Shown here: positions 55,429-64,000 of the stretch, one piece after another
Position numbering within the stretch: position 1 is the stretch's first letter
Layout: each line of letters begins with the position of its first letter
DNA from: Rhineura floridana
Taxonomy: Eukaryota; Chordata; Lepidosauria; Squamata; Rhineuridae
Assembly (NCBI RefSeq): GCF_030035675.1
Contig: NC_084495.1
Location: 12,245,001 to 12,309,000, forward strand
DNA: 64,000 nt
Direction: 5' to 3'
Translations under genes and position numbers: made by a program
Notes under the pieces: model-generated
The model's input: the letters and a program-made list of their open reading frames with translations, nothing else
Databases searched by the model: none
Told to the model about the DNA's origin: nothing

Positions 55429-55974
55429 ATGGACAGCGTGCAGTTAACATGCATCCTCTCTTCAAACCCCTACACGCGAAAACCTTTCTACGGTGTGTTT
55501 CCCTGTGACAGACTCCCCAAAGAGAGATTACTACAAAGACCTGTGGGGCTAGTAGTCAATACCCACCCAAACAACATGCCTGGAGAACATTGGCTGGCCA
55601 TCTACCTGACAGAAGATAACAGTGGTGAATTTTTTGATTCCTATGGACATCCTCCAGACCACCCGCTGATTCCCAAGCCCATTATAAAATTTCTAAGGAA
55701 AAATACCTCTAGGATTGCTTTTCAACCCCGACAATTACAAGCCCCAGATTCTGTCGCCTGTGGCTACCACTGTGTATTTTTTCTACAACAGCGTTGTAAG
55801 GGTTTAACATTTAAACAGGTTCAAGAACTGTATTCTTATGATTTAGAGAGAAATGATCAGATGGTGGAACAGATTGTAAACAAGAGAAATATGCCCAGAC
55901 CTTCCTCATCTGTGTTTCAACCATTCCAGAGCTGTATATCCTGCAATGATTTTCATAGCCGTGTTTCCCAATAA
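55429..55974 (+). CDS. Polinton-like adenain-type cysteine protease (fossil copy)
   Basis: The frame of 181 residues is homologous in pattern to the adenovirus maturation protease (family C5). GEHWLAIYL supplies the His context, EFFDSYGHPP the acidic residue and QAPDSVACGYHCVFFL the nucleophilic Cys with its preceding Gln. The length is close to adenain (about 204) minus its tail. The stop codon overlaps an AATAAA at 55970-55975, so the transcript probably ends right after this gene. Confidence 0.9.
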   Translation: MDSVQLTCILSSNPYTRKPFYGVFPCDRLPKERLLQRPVGLVVNTHPNNMPGEHWLAIYLTEDNSGEFFDSYGHPPDHPLIPKPIIKFLRKNTSRIAFQPRQLQAPDSVACGYHCVFFLQQRCKGLTFKQVQELYSYDLERNDQMVEQIVNKRNMPRPSSSVFQPFQSCISCNDFHSRVSQ

Positions 55975-56110
55975 AGCACCCCTGAGGGTTTAAATAATTT
56001 ATACTGTTGTGGTGGTTTTTATACCTGTAAAACAATCAGACACAGTCAGCATATAAGGTTAAGCACACATTTGAAAGTTTTATTTCTTTATAAAACATTC
56101 AGCAGAGATA
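55975..56110. terminator. Back-to-back polyadenylation region of the Polinton-like element
   Basis: Plus-strand AATAAA (55970-55975) and minus-strand AATAAA (56079-56084) serve converging transcripts within about 110 bp. Confidence 0.6.
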
Positions 56111-56671
56111 CTATAGGTCAAGCCATGCAGCAACATGTTTTTTAGAAGAGATAGAGGGGTTCTTTAACATGTCTAAAGATTCCCTGTTGGCAACATTGCC
56201 CACAACAAATGTAGGAATGTTTAGTTCAGCTAGGGCTGTCATAAAAACATCCCATCCTATGGGTCGGTGCTTTACAGAGAGGGCGCGGGACTGCGTGATT
56301 CCTTTAATCAGGTCCAATATATTGGATCCATCTATAGCGTTGCCCTTATACACAAAGACGCCGTTGTCGTTCCACGTGGAAACACTCTTGTTCTGTAGCA
56401 TTTTGTTTAACAACAACCTAGCATGATTCTTACATCTAGCAGGCAGACTGTCCAGTATTTCTTGAATGATTGCATCAGAATTTATAGGTGGTTCTGCAGA
56501 GGCCTGTTGGGGCTGTGGTAGAAACAGGTTTAGTTTTTCTTTCTCTGCCTCCCTATGTCTTACATGAATTAGATATCTCTGAAGCAGGGCAGCATAACGT
56601 TTGGCTTTTTCATCCTGAGATAAATCCACCCTGTGAAGAATTTCCTTCATTTCATTTCTGGGACATTTCAT
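56111..56671 (-). CDS. Polinton-associated protein of unknown function (fossil copy)
   Basis: The minus-strand frame has 186 residues. It begins MKCPRNEMKEILHRVDLSQD and contains EILDSLPARCKNHARLLLNK, a W-x-x-x-G-V pattern and GWDVFMTALAELNIPTFVVG. I recall similar proteins as a recurrent but uncharacterised Polinton/adintovirus family. It is convergent with the protease gene; a minus-strand AATAAA lies at 56079-56084, so the two units end back to back. The 70 bases that start at its first codon and run upstream are duplicated outside the element. Confidence 0.65.
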   Translation of the reverse strand: MKCPRNEMKEILHRVDLSQDEKAKRYAALLQRYLIHVRHREAEKEKLNLFLPQPQQASAEPPINSDAIIQEILDSLPARCKNHARLLLNKMLQNKSVSTWNDNGVFVYKGNAIDGSNILDLIKGITQSRALSVKHRPIGWDVFMTALAELNIPTFVVGNVANRESLDMLKNPSISSKKHVAAWLDL

Positions 56672-56739
56672 GTGCTGATCTTGTAAGGGTGTGTGAGTAA
56701 ACTAAATGATATCTTTTTTTCAACTGTAGTTAGACAAAA
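56670..56739. repeat. 70-bp perfect repeat, copy inside the Polinton-like element
   Basis: It is identical base for base to 58591-58660 in the host flank, same orientation. It begins ATGTGCTGATCTTGTAAGGG and ends TAGTTAGACAAAA. Confidence 0.97.
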
Positions 56740-57043
56740 ATCTGGGATGATTTCTTGGCAGATCTGCAGAGTTCTAAAAAAGAAAATAAAAAATTAGAAA
56801 AATCAAACACATACCTCTGTTTGTTTTTATAATACACATGCATATAATCCCACTACAAACCAGCATGTGAATGTTTTCTATTGATACCGTCTTCCACAGG
56901 GGCGTTGGACATGGCAGGGAGCTAGCTTCAGCAGAGTTTTCAGTTACTGAAGATCCCTAGAAAAGTAAGGACATGTTTTCACATTTTTTGCCTCTCCTAT
57001 ATTTTGCAGTTCTCCACGCATGTAGTTTACACTTAAATCTTAC

Positions 57044-57250
57044 CGGCATTACAGCGTTATCTGTTGCAATGGCCTCCAACATGCTGTTCCACATTTGGCT
57101 GTTCTCTTCCTCTTTTAGCAGTTTAGTTGGTGAAAAACGTTCATCTTCATTAGAACATGTGCTAATAAAGCGCTTTCGAGGGTTAGGCCTCTCTGAGGGT
57201 GGCGGCATAGTTAATTCCGTAGGACTCAAAGGGGTGCTGGCAGGTTCCAT
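57044..57250 (-). CDS. Polinton-like right inward gene, first exon (fossil copy)
   Basis: The minus-strand start codon (57250) is at the inner edge of the right TIR and shares its first bases with the left inward gene. The exon encodes a short polar peptide (MEPASTPLSPTELTMPPPSE; PRKRFISTCSNEDERFSPTK). A GTAAGA donor follows at 57043-57042, with a CTTTTCTAG acceptor about 87 nt on, so it is probably spliced toward the 56.1-56.7 kb gene. Function unknown. Confidence 0.5.
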
Positions 57251-57936
57251 GTTCGATCCTCAAAGCGTGTCTGGGCATGCATAATACACCTCTGTACCAG
57301 GTCTCACCGTCCCCTCTCCTGATTGGTTGGGGATTCAAAACCTCCCCCCTTGGGTGATGTAACTGTAGAGGGGTTACTTATCCCTATTAGGCTGCTCTGG
57401 AGAGGAGGGGGTGGAAATGGACCCCTTTGGGGTCCATTTCCGGCACCCTAATTTCACCTTGGGGTTTTAAACCTCTTCAAATTGGTCCCCTGGAGACCAC
57501 GTGCTCGTAGAGGGGTCACATGCCCCTATAGGGAGCAGTCTGGAGAGGGGGCAGAAATGCACCCCTTTGGGGTGCAATTCCGGTACCCTGTTTTCACCTT
57601 TGGGGTTTTAAACCACTTCAGACTGGTCCCCTGGAGACCACATGCTCCTAGGGTGGTCACATGCCCCTATAGGGACCAATCCGGGACCCCATTTTGAGTA
57701 AAAATATGCCCAATGGTCCAGCGAGGACCACGTGCTCCTGGGGGGTCACAGGGCTACCGTTTCTGGGGTGGGGCACGAGGGCTGGGGCTTCTGGGGGACA
57801 GGATATCCGGTGAGGTCACCAGGGGAAACGGAAATCGCGGGGTGGGCCTTCCGGGGGGCTTCCGCTGATGTCACCCATCAAACTCAAAAGGGGCGTGGCG
57901 TAGCGGTTTGACGTGAGGTGGTCTACTATTACTACT
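57243..57936. repeat. Polinton-like right terminal inverted repeat
   Basis: This 694-bp repeat is the reverse partner of 50387-51094. Its inner edge coincides with the start codon of the right inward gene (minus strand, 57250). Confidence 0.93.
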
Positions 57937-57942
57937 TAAGAA

Positions 57943-58590
57943 CTCTTCATATGTTTTAATTTTCACATTTTCACATTAAATGGTGTATGTTTGGAAGGAC
58001 CACAACTTTGCCATATTTTCTGCTGCTGCTCCAGGTATATAAAGGGGAGGGGCTGCCTGAGGCAGCACCTCAGTGTGTGCCTTGGCATCACACAAAGTGC
58101 GATGCTAAGTGCGCATTTAGCGTTGCACTTGGAGTCGTCTTGGGTTCTAGAATCCATCAACTGCCAAGAAAAATCATTGCTGCAAGTGCTGGAGAGAGAA
58201 AGCAAACCAACAAATTGTGATTGAAAGCCTGCCCTTCTTTAGGGTGAGTATTTGACACTTGAATGGTTTTTGTTCCTCAGTTGAGAGATGAGGGAAGTGT
58301 TATTGCCTACTACATTGGAAAAAGTAGCTTCTATACCCCAGGGTGAGAGCATGGTGGGCATAGTTTCTGCCCCCTTGAGTGAGAGACAAGGGAGTGTTTG
58401 GCATTAATGTGGTGCTTAGAATAAGTTTGTGCATTATTTGGCTGCATGTAGATTTGAGTGGTTCTCATGGTATGGATATGTGAGTGTGCTGATTTTAGGA
58501 TGTGAGGTTGAAATATGTGAGTGATTGTAGAGTGTGATTTGAGGTAAGCACGAGTGTGTTCATTTAGAATGCTGATATGTTTAAATACAA
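57943..58590 (+). other. TATA-bearing stretch next to the Polinton-like element
   Basis: TATATAAAGGGGAGGGG at 58036-58052 is a strong TATA-box candidate. About 200 bp downstream a donor-like TTTAGG/GTGAGT appears near 58239. In between are only short, unrecognised frames. It could be a promoter with a first non-coding exon, or an old mobile-element promoter. No gene was identified. Confidence 0.3.
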
Positions 58591-58660
58591 ATGTGCTGAT
58601 CTTGTAAGGGTGTGTGAGTAAACTAAATGATATCTTTTTTTCAACTGTAGTTAGACAAAA
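58591..58660. repeat. 70-bp perfect repeat, copy in the host flank
   Basis: This is the partner of 56670-56739. It lies 655 bp beyond the right end of the element, outside the target duplication. On the plus strand it contains a GTAAGG donor-like site and a pyrimidine-rich CTGTAG acceptor-like site. Confidence 0.97.
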
Positions 58661-59030
58661 TTCTGTTATAAAAGGGGCCGACTGTTTTAATTGTTTTGCC
58701 TTTTATTATACTGTGATTAAGAAATGAGCTGATTTGTTTAATCTATTATGTTTAAAAATAAGCTTGTTTTAACTGATTTTTTGAAGCTTAGAGAATATTC
58801 TGTTTAGTCTATTATGTACATTACGATTTCTTTTCTTGTATTTCATGTACTTAATTTTATATGCAATGTTTATATTATGTTGATACTAAACAGGATGTTT
58901 TGTTCAGTTAATTGTATTTTATTGTTTTTTGTATCGCTGTTTTAAGATGTTTCGACTTGCTGTACACCGCTTAGAGTTTTATTTAAATATAAGTGGTATA
59001 TAAATGGTATAAATAAATACATACATAGAT
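58661..59030 (+). repeat. LINE 3' end
   Basis: The sequence ends 'CTTGCTGTACACCGCTTAGAGTTTTATTTAAATATAAGTGGTATATAAATGG' with AAATA repeats, as at 11.65 kb. The left limit is unclear. Confidence 0.55.
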
Positions 59031-59727
59031 ACATACATGCTGCGATTATATCAGCAGAGAAATGGTCCCAATATGCAAAACTTTAACAATACAGAAGTAG
59101 CCTCAGTCCCTGTCAGGACTTTAAAAGATGTCCATTATGAGCTTACAGTGACAAAGGTAAGGTTAGTCACAGGTGTCAATCTATCAGGACAAGGAACAGA
59201 AGCTTTGCAAAACTGAGACTGCAGAATAAACAAAGAACTTGTTTTCCAAAAGTGAGTGATAGGAGAGCAAAATAAGCTTCTTTTCAAGGAAACTTTTTTT
59301 TTCACAAAACAGTCCTTTTGGGGAGTGGGGAACTAGCGTAAAAATCTTAATTTACCTGATTTTCTTCATACATGTTTTCTAAACCCCTCCTTTTGTGTTG
59401 AAAAGAACAGCATTCTACTGTATAGAGTATTTACAAACTTGAATAGCTTATAAGGGCCCTTCCTGAAAAAAAATCTGTCCTAAGTAATGCATCCAATGCA
59501 TTCAATCATAGCCCTTCTCAGAGTAGACCTGCTGAAATTAACAGATGTGACTGAGGTTCATTCATTTCAGTGGGCCTACTCTGCGTAGGACTTAGTTGAA
59601 TACAACCCACTTTCCCCATTATTCAACAAGGCAACTCCAAGAAAGGTATATTATTTGTGTTACCTCAATGAATAGTGGGAAAAGTAGAAGCATTACTGCT
59701 TTAAATGTACACAAACTTGCACATTAG
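59031..59727. other. Host DNA, nothing recognised
   Basis: No gene or clear repeat was recognised. Confidence 0.35.
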
Positions 59728-59860
59728 GGATGGTGAACCTGCGTTCCTCCAAATGTTGCTGGACTCCAACTTCCATCAGTCCCAGCCAGCATAGTCAATA
59801 GTCAGGAATGATGGGAGCTGTAGTCCAACTATATCTAAAGGGCCATATGTTCCTCGCCCC
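59728..59860. repeat. hAT-type MITE copy, family A
   Basis: 'GGGATGGTGAACCTGCGTTCCTCCAAATGTTGCTGGACTCCAAC' is followed by 'GATGGGAGCTGTAGTCCAACTATATCTAAAGGGCCATATGTTCC'. Confidence 0.65.
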
Positions 59861-60044
59861 TGAAATATAGCATTTTAAATAACAATCTCAAATAACAATA
59901 TTAAACCTTCTTTCCTTTCTGTATACCTGAAAAGCATTGACTCTACTATTGGATACCATCCAGAACCTGTAACTCATTATTAAAATATAAAAATAGCCTT
60001 GCCCAAACAGAGTTACTTTTCCAGACATGCTACAAAAACATCTG

Positions 60045-60246
60045 AAAGTGAGGAACACAGGGCTGCCTTACACCGAGTCAGACCATTGATCCATCTGTCT
60101 CAGTATTGCCTGCGCTGACTGGCAGCAGCTGTCCAGGGTTTCAGGCAGGGGTCTCTCCCAGCCCTACCTGGAGATGCCAAAGACTGAACCTAGGACCTTC
60201 TGCATGCACAGCAGATGCTCTGCTTCTGAGCTACAACTATTCCCCT
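60045..60246 (-). repeat. tRNA-derived SINE
   Basis: The minus-strand head 'GTAGCTCAGAAGCAGAGCATCTGCTGTGCATGCAGAAGGTCCTAGGTTCAGTC' is tRNA-like. The body 'GGAGATGCCAAAGACTGAACC' and 'GGCTGCCTTACACCGAGTCAGACCATTGATCC' matches 22.5 and 36.5 kb. Confidence 0.8.
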
Positions 60247-60565
60247 AAAAAAGATTTGAAAATGAGGAAGGTGCCTTTGGGGAGGGCCCATCGTTCGGTG
60301 GTAGTCCACATACTTGGCAAGCAGAGAGTCCCAAGTGCAATTCCTGGCATCTCCAGCTAATGGAGCAGGTAAGAGATGACTGAAAGAGACCCTAGTAAGT
60401 CACAGCCAGTCAGAGCTGACAATATTGAAGTAGATGGACCAATCATCTGACCTGGTACAAAGCACCTTCCTATCTTCTCATTTCTTTGTAGGCACAGAGG
60501 ATTGAGTTCCCACTTCCACCATGATTGGACTTGAACAGTCCCTTGTCTCCAACTCAAGAGTTACT

Positions 60566-61592
60566 TGAAGGAGGTGTGGAAATTGGAGGGAGAAATACAA
60601 TAATTTAAGATATGCAGACGATACCATACTACTAGCAGAAACCAGTAATGACTTGAAACGAATGCTGATGAAAGTTAAAGAGGAAAGCACAAAAGCAGGA
60701 CTACAGCTGAACGTCAAGAAGACTAAAGTAATGTCAAGAGAAGATTTATGCAACTTTAAAGTTGACAATGAGGACATTGAACTTGTCAAGGATTATCAAT
60801 ACCTTGGCACAGTCATTAACCAAATTGAAGACAATAGTCAAGAAATCAGAAGGCTAGGACTGGTGAGAGCAGGTGTGAGAGAATTAGAAAAGGTCCTCAA
60901 ATGCAAAGATGTATCACTGAACACTAAAGTCAGGACCATTCAGACCATGGTATTCCCGATCTCTATGTATGGATGTGAAAGTTGGACAGTGAAAAAAGCA
61001 GATAAGAGAAAAATCAACTCATTTGAAATGTGGTGTTGGAGGAGAGCTTTGTGCATACCACGGACTTCGAAAGAGACAAATAATTGGGTGTTAGAACAAA
61101 CTAAACCAGAACTACCATTAGAAGCTAAAATGATGAAACTGAGGTTATCATACTTTGGATACATAATGAGAATCAGGAAAAACTTCCTGTTAGAGCCATA
61201 CGACAATGGAACCAATTACCTAGAGAGGTAGTGGGCTCTCCGACACTGGAGGCATTCAAGAGGCAGCTGGACAGCCATCTGTCAGGAATGCTTTGATTTG
61301 GATTCCTGCATTGAGCAGGGGGTTGGATTCGATGGGTTTATAGGTCCCTTCCAACTCTACTATTCTATGATTCTATGAGAAGACATGATTCACTAGAAAA
61401 GACAATAATGCTGGGAAAAACAGGAGTAGAAAAAGAGGAAGGCCAAACAAGAGATGGATTGATTCCATAAAAGAAGCCACAGACCTGAACTTACAAGATC
61501 TGAACAGGGTGGTTCACGACAGATGCTGTTGGAGATCACTGATTCATAGGGTCGCCATAAGTCGTAGTCGACTTGAAGGCACATAACAAAAG
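60566..61592 (+). mobile_element. RTE-BovB LINE, 5'-truncated, with CR1 fragment inside
   Basis: The plus-strand copy starts within RT (the catalytic NNLRYADDT box at about 60590-60620) and continues through LMKVKEESTKAGLQLNVKKT, MYGCESWTVKK, MWCWRRAL and LSYFGYIMR. It breaks off at about 61178, resumes at about 61380 (RRHDSLEK equivalent), and ends with the BovB tail AGGGTCGCCATAAGTCGTAG. The open part is 192 codons (60653-61231, its last codons inside the insert). Stops and a small deletion in a QEIRRLGL stretch show it is dead. Confidence 0.88.
61180..61377 (+). mobile_element. CR1 LINE 3' end inserted in BovB
   Basis: The sequence 'AACTTCCTGTTAGAGCCATACGACAATGGAACC...GGACAGCCATCTGTCAGGAATGCTTTGATTTGGATTCCTGC...CCTTCCAACTCTACTATTCTATGATTCTATGAGA' is a CR1 3' end with its ATTCTATG octamer repeats. 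It interrupts the BovB frame between 'ATAATGAGA' and 'AGACATGATTCAC'. Both junctions show ATGAGA. Confidence 0.88.
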
Positions 61593-64000
61593 TAGCCACT
61601 CTACAGAATTGTTGAAGGCATTCAAAGACAAAAACAGTCTTAACAGTAGCTGAGATTTTGGATCCAATATAATACTATGTCCTTTTTAGATGCGGACATA
61701 ATAAGAATTTAACTGTTAAAGTAGCCACTTATTCAAATGCTACAGTTGGACAAAGCTTGTCTAATAATAATGGGTGATAGCCAACTGAGCAGTATTCAAA
61801 GCAGACCTACTGAAATCCATACGCTCGCTGACTATGGCTAACTTTGATATAACCAAATATAATTTTATCGTTTAAGTGAAGACAGGGTTCTGGCTCTGCA
61901 TCACATTTCTTTTTTTGTATACTTTTTAAAAACTTCCATACTTTTTTGTGTTATAACAATTGGCAAAAGGCAGTGTGCAGTACCATGTTGTACTGCTACA
62001 ACTAACAGCAACCGCAAGTAGAACTAACAGTACTAAAACAGAAAAGAACGATGACACTAAATTGCTGCTGTGGAGGAAATGTACCAAAATAATGTTAAGA
62101 TCAAAGCAGCCTAATGTTGTCAGCAATTCTGCAGATCACGATATGCTTTAAAAAGGCAGGCCTCTGCATCTTTCCTTTTCAGCACATTCCTTGGCTAAGC
62201 CTAGTGTCATGGGATGTATTTCCTCTTCAAGCAAAAGAAGAGAAATGAGTGTGTGTGTGCGGTGTGTGATTCTTAAAAACCTGATTCAGCCCTCAGTAAA
62301 ACCAGTGGGTTCTCAATGTGGGGGAATAGCAACTGGAAAAGATCCTCCTTATACCAAGTGATGAAAAATTTTGATAAAAGTAATCTCTGAGGAGATAAAA
62401 AATTTGCTAACATATAATTCTCGGTGAACTGAAAGTCTCAAGAATTGCTTTTTACTGCAGGAAAGGGGTAACAGAGAGCTTATAATTAATAGCTTAACCT
62501 CCTTGAAAGATGAACAGGAAACAAATGTGGAAAATTAAACAAATAAAGCAAAAGTTAACCAGACATTTTAACACTGGTTTCCTGTGCATAAAAAACATAT
62601 TTGTACTGACTGCTGCAGCTCAGTTCAATTGTGGCTACAATATTATGCGTGAACTAACCTTTGATACTTTACTTTCCCACATAAAAGCATCTGCATGACA
62701 CCCTTCATATGCAGTGCCTAAGTCCTGTTTATTTTTTCAATAAGTACTGGGGATTTTAACCATTTAGGCTTCAGACTTAAGACTGTATAGTTATTTTAGT
62801 ACAAAGTGTATTGTGACATTTAGAAGAAAAGTCGGAGGTTTCCTTAATTCATTTTTCATGCAAGAAACTCTGCCAAGATTTAGCTTCTATCATTTCTAAG
62901 GGCAGCACTGTTTAAAAGTTTGAAAATCAAAACAGGAGCTCAGATAATCTCAGAGTGAGTTTTGGATGGATACCAACATTTTATATATCTTGCTTATACT
63001 GTGCTGCTATAAGTACTATTCTGTGTTGTCTGGGGTCAGTTACTCCAGCTGTATTTTACAATGGGTTTATGGCCATATAAATAAATCTGACGTCCCTATT
63101 CCCAGACCAAGCAACTACCAATGTCATTTCAACAACTCCTGAACCTCAGGTACATCCATTCCAAACAAAAGTAGCCACTTTGAACTTTTTTGTGGTACCA
63201 AGGATGATTTGCATTCTACATCCAACCACAGAATCTAATGAATACTCAGCTAGGGATTGATGCAAAGCTTCACATTAATATCTGCTTCACAATGTCCCCT
63301 ACCAATCCTATAGTCCAGTCCAATTTCTTGACAGCTCAGGGAAGCAGGCTTCCCCTCCGTCTCCCCCAGGTCTTCACTGGAGCAGCCTCCTCATCTCTTG
63401 GACAATAAGACACTCCTAACTGCTTCCCCCCCCCACCGCTACATGCATCCTATGGAAAATGGAAGTGGGAAAGGCATCCACTTCCCACTGTTCCAAAGGA
63501 AGAGGCCTGCAACCTGGAGGAGAGGTATCAGTTCACCTTCCTCCACTGCCTAAAGCAGGGGTCAGCAACATAGCCATGTGCCCACAGAGACTTTCCTTGG
63601 CATCCACAGGATCCCCTCCACCTGCTGAAATTAGGCTAGAAAGAAGCATTCTCCTGGAGCCAATAGAACAGGCTGCAGGGGGTGTTGGTTCCCACAGGTT
63701 TCTTCGATCTGTAAAAGTGCCCACGAGCCCAAAAAGGTAGGTGACCCACAAATACTCCCCTTGCAATCCCTGCCACTGTGAGTACAGTCCTGGACTAGAT
63801 GGGCCCTTGGTCTCGCCCAGCAGGGCTTCTTATTTCTTGTGCCCCAGCTACCCTATAATGCAACACTGTGAAAAAATATCTCATCTTCCACTCCTCAAAT
63901 ACAGGAAACAGAATGTTGTGATGCAATGAAAGCACTGTGTTGTGGGGGTGCCTACCAGCAAAATCTTAAAGGAAAGGGACCCCCCTTCTCCAAGCCACAG
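61593..64000. other. Host DNA, no gene recognised
   Basis: This is AT-rich sequence with small repeat-like patches; for example, the CAGGGGTCAGCAACATAG motif near 63556 is a hAT-like end, and 'CTGGACTAGATGGGCCCTTGGTCTCGCCCAGCAGGGCTTCTT' near 63790 is a common squamate repeat. I looked on the minus strand for the first ATG4A coding exon and did not find it. Confidence 0.4.

Larger units (their letters stand above)
50387..57936. mobile_element. Polinton/adintovirus-like element (fossil, 7.55 kb, with TIRs and TSD)
   Basis: The element is bounded by the 6-bp direct repeat TAAGAA (50381-50386 and 57937-57942), the duplication size typical of Polintons, and begins AGTAG. Its terminal inverted repeats are 708 and 694 bp. 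The plus strand carries, in order, a small spliced gene, an rve integrase with chromodomain, a minor capsid gene, a pVI/pX-like gene, the major capsid region and an adenain-like protease. The minus strand carries two small genes. A B-type polymerase and a packaging ATPase, standard for the family, are not seen. The two TIRs differ by about 17 substitutions, many at CpG, in about 694 aligned bases by eye; at ordinary reptile neutral rates this suggests several to perhaps 15 million years, if they were identical at insertion. Outwardly nearly whole, with about two breaks visible. Confidence 0.93.

Noticed and set aside
50387-57936. Calling the element an endogenous adenovirus
   Set aside because: The protease and pVI-like genes recall adenovirus, but the rve integrase with chromodomain, 6-bp target duplication and AG-starting TIRs define the Polinton/adintovirus group.
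58036-58052. Similarity of TATATAAAGGGGAGGGG to the adenovirus major late promoter
   Set aside because: A TATA box followed by G-rich DNA is too generic to support homology.
57943-58660. Reading the right flank as part of the Polinton-like element
   Set aside because: The 6-bp target duplication and the TIR end at 57936 put it outside, despite the shared 70-bp segment.
1-64000. CRISPR arrays, bacterial operons, ribosome binding sites
   Set aside because: The window is vertebrate nuclear DNA; no spaced direct-repeat array or prokaryotic gene organisation is present.

Overview
The window is vertebrate nuclear DNA, most likely from a squamate reptile (lizard or snake). Two host genes carry normal vertebrate intron-exon structure, and the repeats are a squamate mix: RTE-BovB, a tRNA-headed SINE with a BovB-like tail, CR1 and L2-like ends, L1, hAT-type MITEs and DIRS.

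Region 1 (1 to about 25.3 kb, + strand) is the 3' half of COL4A6, the collagen IV alpha-6 chain. Seven Gly-X-Y exons are followed by three exons that encode the complete NC1 domain, the stop at 24535 and a 3' UTR. The ten coding pieces stay in frame (1580 nt). Introns hold a DIRS fossil, a HAL1-like ORF1-only L1 with a 15-bp target duplication, a long broken BovB, and palindromic hAT MITEs.

Region 2 (about 25.3 to 30.2 kb) is the spacer between two convergent genes. It holds MITEs and a 3 x 66 bp minisatellite.

Region 3 (30.2 to at least 50 kb, - strand) is ATG4A, the autophagy cysteine protease, with twelve coding exons (1148 nt in frame). The catalytic Cys, Asp and His contexts are present, as is a C-terminal LIR-like motif. 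Only about the first 16 codons are missing, probably upstream. COL4A6 and ATG4A are also convergent neighbours in mammals. A roughly 1.1-kb inverted repeat pair (32.1-33.2 and 45.1-46.2 kb) brackets seven ATG4A exons, and a purine-rich tandem array lies at 44.2-45.3 kb.

Region 4 (50,387-57,936) is the highlight: a 7.55-kb Polinton/adintovirus-like fossil inside an upstream ATG4A intron. It has 6-bp target duplications (TAAGAA) and terminal inverted repeats of about 0.7 kb. One strand carries integrase, minor capsid, pVI/pX-like, major capsid and adenain-type protease genes packed end to end; the other carries two small genes. I see no room for, and no trace of, the family's B-type DNA polymerase or packaging ATPase. 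A perfect 70-bp segment inside the element recurs in the host flank 655 bp beyond its right end.

Region 5 (58 to 64 kb) is ATG4A intron or upstream DNA with a TATA-bearing stretch, SINE and MITE copies, and a BovB fragment interrupted by a CR1 end. All family assignments come from reading the sequence; no database search was possible.
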